From NCBI GenBank assembly GCA_028456385.1, contig JALNQF010000087.1, positions 62,001 through 126,000 of the forward strand: a DNA stretch of 64,000 nucleotides, in the 5' to 3' direction. Below are positions 42,785-54,320 of the stretch, piece by piece; position 1 is the first letter of the stretch; every line of letters begins with the position of its first letter. The notes beneath the pieces were generated by a model. That model saw nothing but the letters and a program-made list of their open reading frames with translations. It did no database searches and was not told where the DNA came from. Both the position numbers and the translations under genes were made by a program. Origin of the DNA: Ophiosphaerella korrae. Taxonomy: Eukaryota; Ascomycota; Dothideomycetes; Pleosporales; Phaeosphaeriaceae.

Positions 42785-44221
42785 CTAAGCGGTAGCCTCA
42801 ACAGATTTAATTCCCACCTCCACCATCTTCGCTTTTCCCACTTCTTCGATCAAGCTATCGTTCTTCTTCTCCACAACATCGGTCAATTCCAAATATTTCA
42901 AATTTGCAGTCCAGCCCAAATCATCCCCGAAATAGCTCTGCATGACATCGACGCCATATTTCATCCCGTTTACCGGATCGTAAGTAAGACACTGCCTGCC
43001 AACAGCAAGCCCAATAACTGCTGCCCAAGCTGGCAATTCCGTAATTGGATGTTTCTCCGACTCTGTTGCTGAGGGGGAAAGTTCAGAGTTCAGCATGGAG
43101 GCGTAGATGTTTTGTGCGGCGGCTTGACCCATGACAGTTGCGCTACCTGCACGCTTGATGCCCGACCAAGCAATCACGTCGCCAATGGCAAAGTGTGTCG
43201 ATGAATTGGGGATGTTGTCTTTGAACATGAGAGATTGATCAACTATGATCTCCTTGTCATCGTTCAAACACTCCGACGGCAGGATATCGGTGGTTGGTGT
43301 GCCCTTCTTCGTCGAGTCAATGACAAAATCTGCTACTATAGTTTCGCCATTGGCCAAGGTAACAGTAAATTGGCCATTGGGTTGTTCTGTAATGGAGGCA
43401 CGATTTCCAAGAACGAGATTAACACCTTCTTCTTCTAAGAGAATTCGCGCGCGGTCCTTGACGTCTGATGGTAGTGGTTCTGAGGATAGGACTTCGCTTC
43501 GGGAATGTGCAAGCGTTACTCCTATTTGTGGGTAGTAGTTCTTGATCTCGGCCGCGAACTCGACGCCTACGGCTCCCGCTCCAATCACAACTACCCTCCT
43601 TCCTTCGTACTTGGATGGATCGCCGCCAGTAATCTTTTCAATGAAGGCCTTCCCATCGCTCAGATACTCTTCATAGCTGCCCGACTTCGGTACTGCAGGC
43701 CAATGTCTCTTCAAACCTGTCGCTACAACAAGGTAGTCGTATGTTTGGTGTTGTGTTTGCCCGCTGCGGTCACACCACACCGCAATCTTAGCCTTGGGAT
43801 CAACCTTCTTCACACTTCCATGTTTGAAATGCAAGTTTGGCTGCCTTAGCTCATTCAAATGACTAAATCTCCTCCACATATGGCTGGTATACTTTGGCGT
43901 AACATGTGCGAGTGGTGCGCCGACGGAGTGAACTATGATACGTTGATCAGTACATGTCTTTCATGACAAATTTCAAGTGGGGTTCGGAAACTCACAGTAC
44001 CCATCGCGCTCGTCAATGACAGTGATTTCAACACCCCGACTGCTCTTTGAGCCTTTGAAATCCGGTCCAGGGTAGACGGATTGGCGAGCCTTGCCTTGGG
44101 AGTATTCGAGCAAGTTTATGACAGTGGAGATGCCGCCATATGCACAGCCAATGATGAGTACTCGGTGAGGGTTTGAAAGAGCGAGGTTACCAAATGCTTC
44201 TGTTACATTAGGGAGTTTCAT
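42785..44221 (-). CDS. AIF/FSP1-like FAD-dependent oxidoreductase
   Basis: Two exons (44221-43996, 43932-42785), 457 residues. The 63-nt intron GTGAGT...TCATAG joins ERDGY to FHSVGAPLAHV in frame. The FAD Rossmann motif is RVLIIGCAYGGISTVINLLE; the NAD-binding one is RRVVVIGAGAVGVEFAAEI. Between them is YDYLVVATGLKRHWPA (ATG motif), and near the C-terminus FAIGDVIAWSGIKRAGSA (GD motif of the FAD site). This is the two-dinucleotide-binding-domain fold of AIFM2/FSP1 and Ndi-type enzymes, which pass electrons from NAD(P)H to quinones. There is no N-terminal targeting sequence. The exact acceptor is unknown. Confidence 0.88.
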
Positions 44222-45329
44222 TTTGAAAAATTAGCTGATTTATAGTTTATGAGAAAGTGACAGTAGGAAGAAGGATGAAGGAGGGTACGATGATCAGATA
44301 AGATATCGGCACGACAAAAGTGGCAGGCCTTGTGATTGCCGACATCGGAAATCACGCGCGTATCCCACTATCGCCTCTAGTTGTTAACTAAAGTGCCCTC
44401 ATGCCACGAATAATTTACGCGGAGGGTGCTTGCGAACATGTGATTGGAGAGGAGCGCGTGTGACTTATCTGATCCGCTGAAAATTTTATCTGATCCGCCC
44501 CTAGTGCGCTTGGCTGGTTGGAAGCCCCACAACGTCAGGGTGCCTGGCCACCGCCATCCAGTAGAACGACGAATGCCATGTGTGTAGATGCTTGAGACTA
44601 AGCTGATCGAGTACTGGGCAGCATTCGTAGAGCCAAGTCTGTATCACCGTTTTGCTACCAGGCCGCCTGCCATGCATAGATTCTAGCACCTAGTTCCTCT
44701 GGCCAGTAGCTTGTGTATTTGTACGCGTAAAGAAGCTCATTTTACCTAAAAAACCGATATTAGGGTGATTCAAACGAGATTTGACGATTGAGTACGTCTA
44801 TCTTCCACATATACAGCAACACCACACGTTCATCTTCAGCACTCGTGCTTGAGATCATCACACATCTTACGCGTAAGCCTAGCACGCAAGACCTGTCAGA
44901 AGCATCGGAGTTTTAAAGCTTGGAATGAAGCAACGTGGCTCATGTTTCGATGATCGGCTCAGACGACTGCCGCACATTGAGATGATATAACCTCGGGACA
45001 TTCCCAGATAGGCTTGATGTGCAGGCCACGACGCATGGATACTATTAACATTAGCTCTAACCACATCTATTCAATTGCTATTGGCAATTCTAGGAATTGA
45101 TATGGATTTTTAATGATCTGAGAAATAAAATGTCTTTCCGTCGTATTCTGGAGAGTCCTCCGCATTCCGTCCGGTAGCTGACCCCGCATTTGGTCCGGCA
45201 GCCTAATCTCAACTTTTCCAAGGTTCGACAGGATATGAGATGGCAACGCGTACAAAGATATTATATAATGAGGACATTCAGTGCTTTTCTCTTGCCAGAG
45301 GGGCTGCTCGATATTCAACAATTTCAAAC
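44222..45329. other. Gene-free region with a 13-bp direct repeat
   Basis: No supported gene. TTATCTGATCCGC occurs at 44465-44477 and 44486-44498. The frames at 44501-44689 and 44879-45064 have no motif. Confidence 0.5.
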
Positions 45330-46438
45330 ATGGTTTCTCTTCCAGCGGTTCTCGCATCAAATGCTCAAATTCCCAAATCTCTCCCAAAACGACTAGTCGC
45401 TGTTTTCGCTGGCGCAACAAGCGGTATTGGTGAGAGTACACTCAAAACACTGGTAAAATATGCTGTTGAGCCACGCATCTATCTTTTTGCGCGAAATCAA
45501 GCATCAGCCGAACGTGTCATTGCCCAATGTCGACAGATCAACGCTCTTGGGGAGTACATTTTCGTCAGAGTGGATCTGAGCTTAATAAAAGAGACGGACA
45601 AAGCATGTGAACAGGTTCAAAAGAAGGAGAAAATGATCAACCTAGTAGTTCTAAGCGCAGGGGAGCTTCGATTCGACCCTCCTCGTGAGTATTTCCTGAC
45701 GCTGCGCACTGAATAATTTCTACATTACGGCATGCAACGATTTAGTGCTTACATATTTCACTAGTTACATCGGAGGGTCTTCATATCTTTCTCGCAGCAT
45801 CAGTATACACCCGCTTTCGCATCGTGCAGCAACTTCTTCCACTCCTCACTGCCTCCGCCTCTATTGATCAATTGGCGCGTGTTGTAGACGTCGCAGGCGG
45901 CACATATGAAGGCAAAATGCATACTACTGACCTTGCGGCCATGCATATCCCAATCCTACAACTCCGACCCCATTTGACCAGCATGCACACATTAGCTTTG
46001 GAGAGCCTGGCTCAACAAGCTCCAACCATAAGCTTCGTACATGACTTCCCTGGAGCTGTATACACGAATCTAGGCGCGGGTTCAATGGCGCCACTGAATT
46101 TAATTCATCGCTTCTTCGTCACTATGATATACATGCTGCTAGGAAGCTGGGTTTTCATTCCCATCGAGGAGAGCGGCGAGCGACATGTTTTCTTCGCAAC
46201 AAGCATGGTTTTCAAACCACGAAGTGGCAATTCAAAGGGTGTGCCTGTCGGAAGTCTTAGAGTTGCAAATGGAAGTGATGGAGTAAGTGGAAGTGGGGTC
46301 TACTCGGTGAATTGGGATGGTGAGCAACGTGCTGCTCAAGATAAATCCGCGCTTTTCGAGTTGAGGAAGACGGGTGGGAAAGAGATGGTGTGGAATCATA
46401 TAACCACAGAGTTTGATCGGATAACTAGCAGTGAATAG
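45330..46438 (+). CDS. Short-chain dehydrogenase-like protein
   Basis: Two exons (45330-45684, 45765-46438), 342 residues. The 80-nt intron GTGAGT...CACTAG joins RFDPP to LTSEGLHIFLAA. I chose ATG 45330 (MVSLPAVLASNAQIPKSLPK) because family members start this way; 30 in-frame codons lie upstream. It has LVAVFAGATSGIGESTLKTL (the TGxxxGIG-type loop as GATSGIGE), NLVVLSAGEL (NAG position) and ISFVHDFPGAVYTNLGAG. The canonical YxxxK is not obvious (AASVYTRFRIVQQLL), as in a subgroup of fungal SDRs often near secondary-metabolism genes, so catalysis is uncertain. It lies between a gene-free gap and two dead secreted-protein genes. Confidence 0.82.
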
Positions 46439-47156
46439 GTGTGCATGGTTTTCAGATTGGGGATATGTCCGAAGCGACGATCAATGTATTCATTATTGGC
46501 ATCGGATTTGAAGAATGCGATTGTTGATTGCCGGTGTCGGCAGGCTACGGCGAAGGAAAAATTATCATGCTCAGACACGAATTTATTATTTGAAAAGAAT
46601 TGTGCAGGCTCGAGGTAATATACAATCCATTCTCTTATGACATGCGTAATTATTTGGAGAAAAAAAAATACCGTTGGGCATTAATGCACCGAGTTCAATC
46701 AAGGGAATATAGCCTAAGGTCAGGGGTTCAAAACTGTCTAGATAAATCACAATTGAATTCATCCTCGACTGCCTAGCTGAAGAGAGTGTGCTCGCGTATT
46801 ATTACTGGATACACTTCAAGGCTTTCTTAGGCCTATAGTACCCAATCTTAATGCGAATACAGATCTCTATCCCTGGGATCGTGATGTGCCCGTGCGAGCA
46901 CGAAGAGACTCAAAATTAAGGTACCGTGTACCATCTTTACCAATGTCTAAAATTATACATCAATAAGTCAATACCTAATTCTGGTGCTAATCTGACTCCT
47001 CCAGGGATAAAACAAAGAACGGAAATCAAATGATACGTATAAAGCCAACGGCATGATGTTTGGGAAATACAGCCCACCTCGTTTTTATCCACTACCAAAA
47101 CCACCTTCACTGACTATCTTCATCAATGAATTCGCTCCCCTATAAATTCCAACAAG
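46439..47156. other. Gene-free region
   Basis: No supported gene. Holds the 3' flank of the SDR gene and a TATA-like CCTATAAATT at about 47138 upstream of the dead secreted-protein gene. Confidence 0.5.
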
Positions 47157-47423
47157 ACGCATTTCTCTGCAATCTTCTCTCTTGCATTTGCTACTTTGCG
47201 TTCTACAGTAACGGCTCGTACTATAGAGCAGAGACACGAGGTCGAGGCCGGGGCCCCTGTTCCAGGAGTTAATTACGCCACAAATTCGCCCATTATATCT
47301 ACTAGTAGAGTGCTGGCCAATTTCAATACAATGACTAAGCATCTAGACCGGGAAAGCTGTGGTGGAACCGTTGCGCCTACACTTTGGGTAGAGGGTTACA
47401 TTGAACTAGAGAATACCTACTAG
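47157..47423 (+). pseudogene. Small secreted protein relic with lost start codon
   Basis: From ACG at 47157 the frame reads HFSAIFSLAFATL, then STVTARTIEQRHEVEAGAPV, and on to a stop at 47423. It has exactly the shape of a fungal signal peptide plus a pro-region, but the initiator is ACG where ATG is expected, and no other in-frame ATG precedes the signal. It would be about 88 residues. Family unknown. Either a single T-to-C start mutation killed it or the start lies in an unseen upstream exon. Confidence 0.45.
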
Positions 47424-47840
47424 ATGAGGTATGCTAACAGAACCAGGAATACGATCTAAATATCAACATCGGACATTTCTCAGTGCGCATTACTGTATGT
47501 GTCCCTATCTGGAAAGCCTTTGCTTTTACGCTAATTAGTATACCTTTTGCATGTTACAAATTTATTATCACATACTGGGAGGGATGCATACTTTCATGTA
47601 GAACATCTAGACCGTGTAAATTGCCAAAGCTTCGTACCAACCACTCAAAAAGATGGGCGACAGAATATTCCTGTGATGGAAAAAATTAAGCGTGTAGAAA
47701 AAAGGGTTATTTTTACAATCTGTAGACAGCCATCAAACATAAAAGCTCCGCAGCTCCCATCACAACAATTCAGATTCTCGAACCAAGACGCGAATCTGCT
47801 GTTCAACTTTCCAAAATACCCACCCTCTTTTTAGCCTATT

Positions 47841-48217
47841 ATGCAATTTTTCAAGTGTTGTCACGGCACTTTTAGCGACGGTGGCATTGGCTTCGCCTGC
47901 TCCAAATAATGCGATTTGTGCACGCAACACGGCCGAAACACAGCTCTTAGCCGACTCCATTACCACCGCCCTTGAATCTTCGAGTTGCAAAGTTTTCAAG
48001 TGCATAACTATCACCGCGACAGCTGGATGCATTTCGGGAGCACTACCAGAGCGCGCACCTACCCTGGCCTGTGTCAGCGGCAATGCCGATTCGGTAAGCA
48101 TCGTTATCTGTTAGGAAGGCTCTCGGAAGAGTATTGCTGATCGAATTCAAGCTGTGTAAATGTGCAGGATGTGTCAAGGAATTGAACAATTTCCTGGTCA
48201 AAGTATGGTATTTGTGA
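47841..48217 (+). pseudogene. Fungal calcium-binding-protein-like secreted gene with T-run frameshift
   Basis: ATG 47841 opens MQF and then shifts out of frame in a run of five T (47847-47851). With four T it would run on as a signal peptide (VVTALLATVALASPAP). The mature part in the other frame carries NNAICARN, SSCKVFKCITITATAGC and LACVSGNAD. A 58-nt intron (48094-48151, GTAAGC...TTCAAG) leads to LCKCAGCVKELNNFLVKVWY and a stop. The Cys spacing C-x3-C...C...C...C-x-C-x2-C resembles the small secreted fungal calcium-binding (CBP1-like) family. The frameshift is one base, so it could be a recent mutation or a sequencing slip. Confidence 0.55.
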
Positions 48218-48853
48218 TGTTTAGTCAAGACTGGGATCAAAAAATGCGACGGGCTAGGGTGGCTGTAACTTCTCTGCTGCATGTTTAACGGTTCGCAATT
48301 ACCTTATTAGCAGACTATTAAACAGAACAACAATACTTGAAACCCTCCGTAGTCAATCTGAAGATATGTAATCCATGATTGTTTGAGTAGCTTACGTTTT
48401 CATTATTTACCAAAGCCAAAATTTGCCCAACTGGCACTGTACAGCAATGAAAAACAATTGAGAAGTCGTTAAGTCTTGCGCGCGGGAAAGCGATTGAAGT
48501 GAGTCGTTTTGCCTGCTAAATATAGGCAAAGGCTCAAATTAATTATCGAAGTAGCTTCCATTGACAACAGAATGAAAGGAACGTGGCCGAGTACAAAAGA
48601 AAAGGCACGCCAAGCTAGCCGCACCGTCTAAATTGAAAGAGCTTAAGAGTATCTGGCAGTGCGATTCAGAAATTACGGTGCCATAGGCTATGGGCTTTGA
48701 TGCGGCTTTCACTGTCCTCATGGCTTAGTTGGTGAGTCAAAGAGCGGAATTTTACTCCTTTAGAATGAATGAATTGCGAGATAGAAGTCGACAGCTATTG
48801 AAGGGAAAAGAGTGATGCTAGGGAAAGAAATACTGAGAACCTAATCTCTCAAA
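48218..48853. other. Intergenic region
   Basis: No supported gene. The minus-strand frame at 48539-48721 has no motif. Confidence 0.5.
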
Positions 48854-50417
48854 CTAACCTTTGTTTGAGAAACTCTGAATTACCTCATGCGAGGCTCGCT
48901 GCCCTGACGTGATAGCACCCTCGAGATATCCTTTCCATTCGTATGCTAGCTCTGTTCCCGCGAAATGAAGATCGCCAAACGGCTGCCGGAGTGCGGTTCC
49001 GTACTTCCGCAACATCCCGGGCCCAAAGCTATCCGTAGGCGCACCCGTGATATACTTTTCTTTTGCCCACTCTACATAGTTAATTTCAAGCACGTCCCGT
49101 GCTTTTGAAGCGAGCTCTTTGCCGACTAGCGTACCCAAATGTTCAATAACTGCTGCTTCCTTTCTCGGTTTGGACAGTGCATGCAAACACGTGGCGTTGT
49201 CGCCTGCTATAAATAGCGCCAGACTATACTGGGATAGAGCAGGATTTGATATCTCTAGGCCAAATCGAATAGGTCCAATCACAGATTCAAACTTGCCAAC
49301 TAAGCCTGCAGTTCTCCACCATGGCTCGGCGTACGTGAGAATCACTTTGGTGTACACGCCGGGTTTTGAGCGTGCAACCAAGAGAGTCTTCGCGCATGGA
49401 AGAGGAGGAGAGAACTCTATGTCGGCGTAGGTATGTGGGGTGATTGCAATGATAACTTTTCTGGCCTTGAAAGTCTTGTTTGCGGCAGTTGTGATCAACG
49501 AAGTGTTGTTTAACTGTTCAACTTTCGTGACTGGTGTATTCAGGAGAACACTTCCAGGTTTCATACTTTCGACAAGGCTGGTAGCGACTGATGTAGTGCC
49601 TGTCCGAGTGTAACTACATTAGCCCGTTGAATCGGACGGTACGTATTGGGCCACGAAGCATAGACTGACCTTTTTCGATGAGGAGAGATTGAGCGCCCTC
49701 TTGGCCCTCTGTAATAAGACTCTGAAGACCTTGGCCCGACTTTACATAGTCGAAGAAAAAATGCGCCCCTATCTCATCGGGCTCTCGACCGACGATAGCG
49801 CTCGTAAGTCCGCCTGTAAGGCCCCGAATCTGAGCGTCTTCCCACAAGCCCTGTTTAGCTATCCAATCTTGGAACGAAACATCTTCTTTCTCAGGAAAAC
49901 TAGTGAAATTTCGAATGTCAATCTTTTCGGCAGTAGCCGCTACGAGGCCGACGAGCTTATTTAGTGGGTCAGAGGAGGTGTCATTAGTGGATCCTTGAGT
50001 AGGTATCCTATGTGTTGTGCCATTTATGTCCTGCGTGATGGTAGCCCCTTCGGTATACTGCTCGAGAGTTTTCAATCCAAATTTTTGTGTCAGTGCAAAC
50101 ACAGCAGGCTGGGTTTTGTTATTGATCCACGTGGCTCCCAGTTCAATGATGCCGGGGCCACTTCGAAGCGTTTGGGATCGACTTTTTCCACCAACTCTAT
50201 CTCTTGCCTCCAACACCAATGTTCTCAATCCAGCTTCCTGTAGATTGTACGCAGACATCAGGCCTGAATAACCTCCGCCAACGACAATTACGTCAACTTC
50301 AGTTGAAGGCATGCTAATATCCGGTACTGTGGCTGCATCGATTCCTGGGAGAAAGGTCTGAAATGCCAAAATCAAGGGTACAAAAGTACAGAGCGTGACT
50401 GTGCATTGCACTCGCAT
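48854..50417 (-). CDS. Secreted flavin-containing amine oxidase
   Basis: Two exons (50417-49670, 49599-48854), 497 residues. The 70-nt intron GTCAGT...GGACAG joins LLIEK to GTTSVATSLVESM. The N-terminus MRVQCTVTLCTFVPLILAFQ is a signal peptide. The FAD dinucleotide motif is DVIVVGGGYSGLMSAYNLQE followed by VLEARDRVGGK, and LGATWIN is typical of the monoamine-oxidase family. The FAD C-terminal motif is LHFAGTELAYEWKGYLEGA. Sequons suggest glycosylation (NKT, NFT, NGT). It should oxidise amines to aldehydes with release of H2O2 and ammonia, outside the cell. It diverges from a Zn2Cys6 regulator gene that may control it. Confidence 0.88.
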
Positions 50418-50996
50418 GATTGCTGTCGTGGAGGTTTCTTGCGCTAAAATGCTAAATGAGGAAGAGATGTAAGTAAAAGGATTGATCGAAATGCAAATGC
50501 ACCTGTGTTGTGGTCATTGTGTTGGTGTGTCGACCATCCTCATATACTTTGAAGATAGAGCCAGGGTCTCCCTTCATGACGACGCTCAATATTTGTCTAG
50601 CCGCGGTGTTAGCTTAGTTCCTGGAGAGGAAGGGCGTTAATCTCGAGATCTATGCTTGCGATGTCTCTGATGATGAAAACTAAGCACACTTTGAGCTGTC
50701 AGATCTGATGAAGGGGAGCAATTACTAGCGTGATCACATTGCCGGCTGCTCCAACCGCGCAGTGCAGCTGCTTAGCGCGCCATGCAGGACTAGTTACGCC
50801 TCTTCCATGCAAGCCTGACGGAAGCTAAACCGCAAGCACAGTAGTTGCCAGGATTTGAATACGAGCTCCAACAGCCCCAAGCACTTGGCGGAATCATATT
50901 GCGCACAACCTGCATTTGGTTTTTGAAGATGGCAACACTCTGACGCTTGACTGCCGTAGAGGTACACAATTCGTCGCTCTTTGCCCTAAACCAAGA
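50418..50996. promoter_or_regulatory. Divergent promoter between amine oxidase and Zn2Cys6 regulator
   Basis: 579 bp between two divergent starts. CCG/CGG triplets occur (for example TAGCCGCGGTG near 50600 and TTGCCGGCTGC near 50740), but no clear inverted CGG pair at a typical spacing. Confidence 0.45.
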
Positions 50997-52540
50997 ATGC
51001 AACCCAGCCATAGACTCCGACCGCGTCACTCCAGGACCAGGGCAGGATGTCTCACCTGCCGATCTAGGAAGAAGAAGTGCGACGAGACGAAGCCGCGGTG
51101 TGCAGGTTGTCGAAGGAACATGCTCGACTGCGAATGGCCATCTGCAATCCTGTGCGATGGCAGCAAACACGAGATCAACCTCGTCCCACAGACCGCCCAG
51201 CGTTTTCTGGGAGATGCTACCGTGCCCCTGAGAACTATTCCGGCCGCATCCGACTCCGCATGTGGGCTCACCAAACACTCCGTGATTCTCCTTCAGCATT
51301 ATCTGAAAGACACCATATCCTTCTTTACTATGACGTCATTGAAGGACAACCCTTTCGCAACCCTGCTCCTGCCTATTGGCTATATGGACGATTTGCTCAT
51401 GCATAGTTTGCTGGCCTTTAGTGGTGCTCATCTGTCACACAAACTCCCCACTAATGTTGAAATCGCGATAGCTACAAGATTACACTATATGCAATTGATC
51501 AAGGGATTACGTCATGAATTTGGTAATCTTCAAGAGGGTGATTTTGAGCGAAAAGAGAGACTGTTGCGGATCTTGCTAGTGGCATGTCACTACGAGGTAA
51601 ATTCACCCTGAGAGCGTATATGTCCTTGACTTATAAAGTAGCGTTCTGGCCAATCTGTTACCCGATACTGAAATTATTCTAGGTCGTTTCTGGTGACATA
51701 CAAGGAGCCATGTTCAACCACCTTCGTGCGAGCCGTCAGCTTATACTATCAATTCTAGACACCAAACCTGAAAATTTCATCCATAATGCTATCGATCTTG
51801 GAACTCTTGGGTTTAGTATCGAGATGTACTCGTATCTTATTTTCTCTAATTGCGTTACACCCTACGACGTGGCTGCAGAGCGGTCATTACCCTTTGATGC
51901 CTTTGTCATGTCCAAATCTAATTCCTGGGGTTTTCTTTCCTTTGGGGCCTTGTTCGCCGGCAGCCATGGGATTTGCCAAATGATACCTGAAGTAAGTCTA
52001 CTAGCGTCGCGTCGACTGGCTGAAGAAGTTGTGAGCCCAATACATGCTACTGCAGCCCTCCGTTGTGCCCACGACGCTATCTCGGCCCGTGTGGCTTCTT
52101 GGAAGACACCACCGCCCCTCAATGAAGAATGTCTTGAGCTTTTAGAGCAAAGAAAGCTTGTTGGCAATGCTTTCCGCTTGGGTTTATACATATATCTTGC
52201 GACAGCTTTGGCCGGCTCAGTCCTGACAGACCCGGTGGTCAAATATACCATCCAGAGCCATATCAACGAGCTAGTACGTTGTGCTCCTCAGATCATATTC
52301 TCAAAGTACGTTGGGAATATCCTGTGGCCCTTTGTTATTGCAGGAACGTGTATGGTGGAGCCCGAACAACAACAAGCGTTTCTCAGCGCCACGCACTCGA
52401 ATCGGTTTGGTATGAAACATCTCAAAATCCTGGGCGATACCCTGCAGCTATTGTGGGCAGATCCAGATCCTCGTGCGTTTGGGCCGTACGGACTACATCT
52501 GATAATGAAGAAGCATGCGATAACTTTAGGGTTGGCTTGA
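50997..52540 (+). CDS. Zn2Cys6 fungal transcription factor
   Basis: Two exons (50997-51596, 51683-52540), 485 residues. The 86-nt intron GTAAAT...TTCTAG joins LVACHYE to VVSGDIQGAMF. ATG 50997 is the first in frame. The DNA-binding finger is CLTCRSRKKKCDETKPRCAG then CRRNMLDCEW (C-x2-C-x6-C-x6-C-x2-C-x6-C, all six Cys present). The middle and C-terminus (LMHSLLAFSGAHLS, HLRASRQLILSILDT) match the Fungal_trans_2 type activator region. It probably binds CGG-containing sites in the nucleus. Being divergent from the amine oxidase, it is a candidate pathway-specific regulator of that gene. Confidence 0.88.
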
Positions 52541-53384
52541 AGACGTACAGGAGAAGCATTCATCCCGGGCAACACAGCCCGCGTTAAGCAAATACGAGCC
52601 GTCGGATCAGGGAAGATATGTTTCGAAAGTCGTGATTCCTATTACTCCCGATATTACTTGCGGCTTGAAGGCCACAACGTCACAAACCTTTGTTATGACG
52701 AATCGGACAACCACATGACTTAACATTCTATGATGGATTATTGGACTTGTCTAATATATGTCGTTGTCACAGCACCTCTCGCTCACTGTGAATGCGTTGT
52801 TCATGAAAACAAGAGGGTCGATTGGCTGGCTTACCGCTCGGCACAGTTGCACTCTTGGAACCCAGCTTGGCACGCTAGTTTTGAGCATCACAACATCGGT
52901 ATCACAATTATTGGCGTAAATCATGCATTATGAACGCATGTTACGCATATTCTTTTCCATGCGAAGAACGAGTTGAAGCAAACATGTGAGCTTTGAAGAG
53001 CAAGGCGAAGCGCTGAGGTGGGCGCTTCTAATGACCAAACAAGGGTCTGGATGGGCACCAACTGATGAAACAACAGTGCAGCCTCTCAACGTCCACTACC
53101 AATACCGTTTGGAATGCAAAGGATAGCTCAATTGTATTAGCCAGACTGAGGTGATGTCACATAATCGAAACTGAACAAATCAATAGCCGGCACAACAGTC
53201 ACGGTGTGGCACGGCCTGCACGTCCTAATCTGTTTTCAATTGGCAACGCCGCAATCATGCATCGTGTTGACGTGGGCCGTACATAGCTCTTATGCGAATA
53301 AAACTATACTTACAGCTTTCCTCAAAGCCTTCGCCAACTCATTTATCTGTTCAACCTTTTTCAACGTGCTTCTGATAATTCGAA
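52541..53384. other. Intergenic region
   Basis: No supported gene. The frames at 52730-52933 and 53204-53398 lack motifs. An upstream exon of the next gene encoding a signal peptide could hide here, but none was convincing. Confidence 0.45.
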
Positions 53385-54320
53385 ATGTCAGGAGTTGATT
53401 CAGTCGCGTACAGGATTACCACAACTACGCGCCTCCTCAACGTTACCTACCCACCATTAACGACCACATTCACATATGACCCTGATTGTGAAGTTCTTTG
53501 GATTCAGTCCCCGACAAAATCCCCTTCAAATTTCTACGTGTACAACAATGCATGCCAACCGAGCAGCACCAAGCCGGTGTACAGTCCCGGCGTGTGCCCA
53601 CAAGGGCACACTCTTGCCACAATCGCCGAGTATAGGGCTCTTCCTGAAGCTATTGATGATAGCCACCGCATGTGGGATGCCTACTGCTGTAAAAGGTTAG
53701 TTTCTACACTTCTTAACGTTGCTAGGAGTTTTTTGCGCTATAGATTATATTTTCCTCAAGTAGCAGAAATTGACTTAAACTTTATTAGTGATATGACCTG
53801 GGGTAGCCAGAATACAGAGTGCACTCGTTATTTCTCCAGTCCAGAATTCCCGTACTGGGCTCTTCGTACAGCGTCAGGGTCCTCGGACTACGATGAGCGT
53901 ACAACAACAGCTGGATACAAAGTCATGTCGCCAATCCAAATCTACTGGCGTGTCAGCGATCTCTCAGCTTTCAATACTGTCTATGCTTCTTCACTTGCTT
54001 CAAAATTCAGCATCGCCTTTCCTAAGACATCCACACCTATGACCACATCATTACAATCTGCTACACCAGCATCGGTGCCCTCCATACCAAAGGAAACAAA
54101 TGCAGCTCCTTCATTGTCTGAATTAAGCCCTGGGGCGAAGGCAGGCATCAGTTTAGGTGCAGTGGTTGGCGCAATCGGAATCGCATTGATACTATTCCTT
54201 TTCCTACGGCGGAGAAAAAGTGGAAAAGCTGGTACGTCGAAGACGGGCGATTATATACCACCCAGTGAGGACCCACCGGAGCTAGTCGAGGTCCACAGTC
54301 CGGTACCGCATACACGATAA
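53385..54320 (+). CDS. Single-pass membrane protein, fungal mucin/sensor-like
   Basis: It has an extracellular-type part with paired Cys (YDPDCEVLW, NNACQPSS, GVCPQGHTL, YCCK), a Ser/Thr/Pro-rich stalk (PMTTSLQSATPASVPS), one membrane span (about 265-283, AGISLGAVVGAIGIALILFL) followed by RRRKSGK, and a short cytosolic tail. This layout is common in fungal cell-surface proteins. A likely intron, 53696-53788 (GTTAGT...TATTAG), joins YCCK to SDMTWGSQNTEC. It is 93 nt and contains no stop, so retained and spliced forms would both be in frame (311 or 280 residues). No signal peptide follows ATG 53385, so a first exon may be missing. Confidence 0.6.
   Translation: MSGVDSVAYRITTTTRLLNVTYPPLTTTFTYDPDCEVLWIQSPTKSPSNFYVYNNACQPSSTKPVYSPGVCPQGHTLATIAEYRALPEAIDDSHRMWDAYCCKRLVSTLLNVARSFLRYRLYFPQVAEIDLNFISDMTWGSQNTECTRYFSSPEFPYWALRTASGSSDYDERTTTAGYKVMSPIQIYWRVSDLSAFNTVYASSLASKFSIAFPKTSTPMTTSLQSATPASVPSIPKETNAAPSLSELSPGAKAGISLGAVVGAIGIALILFLFLRRRKSGKAGTSKTGDYIPPSEDPPELVEVHSPVPHTR

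Noticed and set aside
44501..44689. 62-codon minus-strand frame
   Set aside because: No domain or gene context; may be repeat debris, but cannot be supported.
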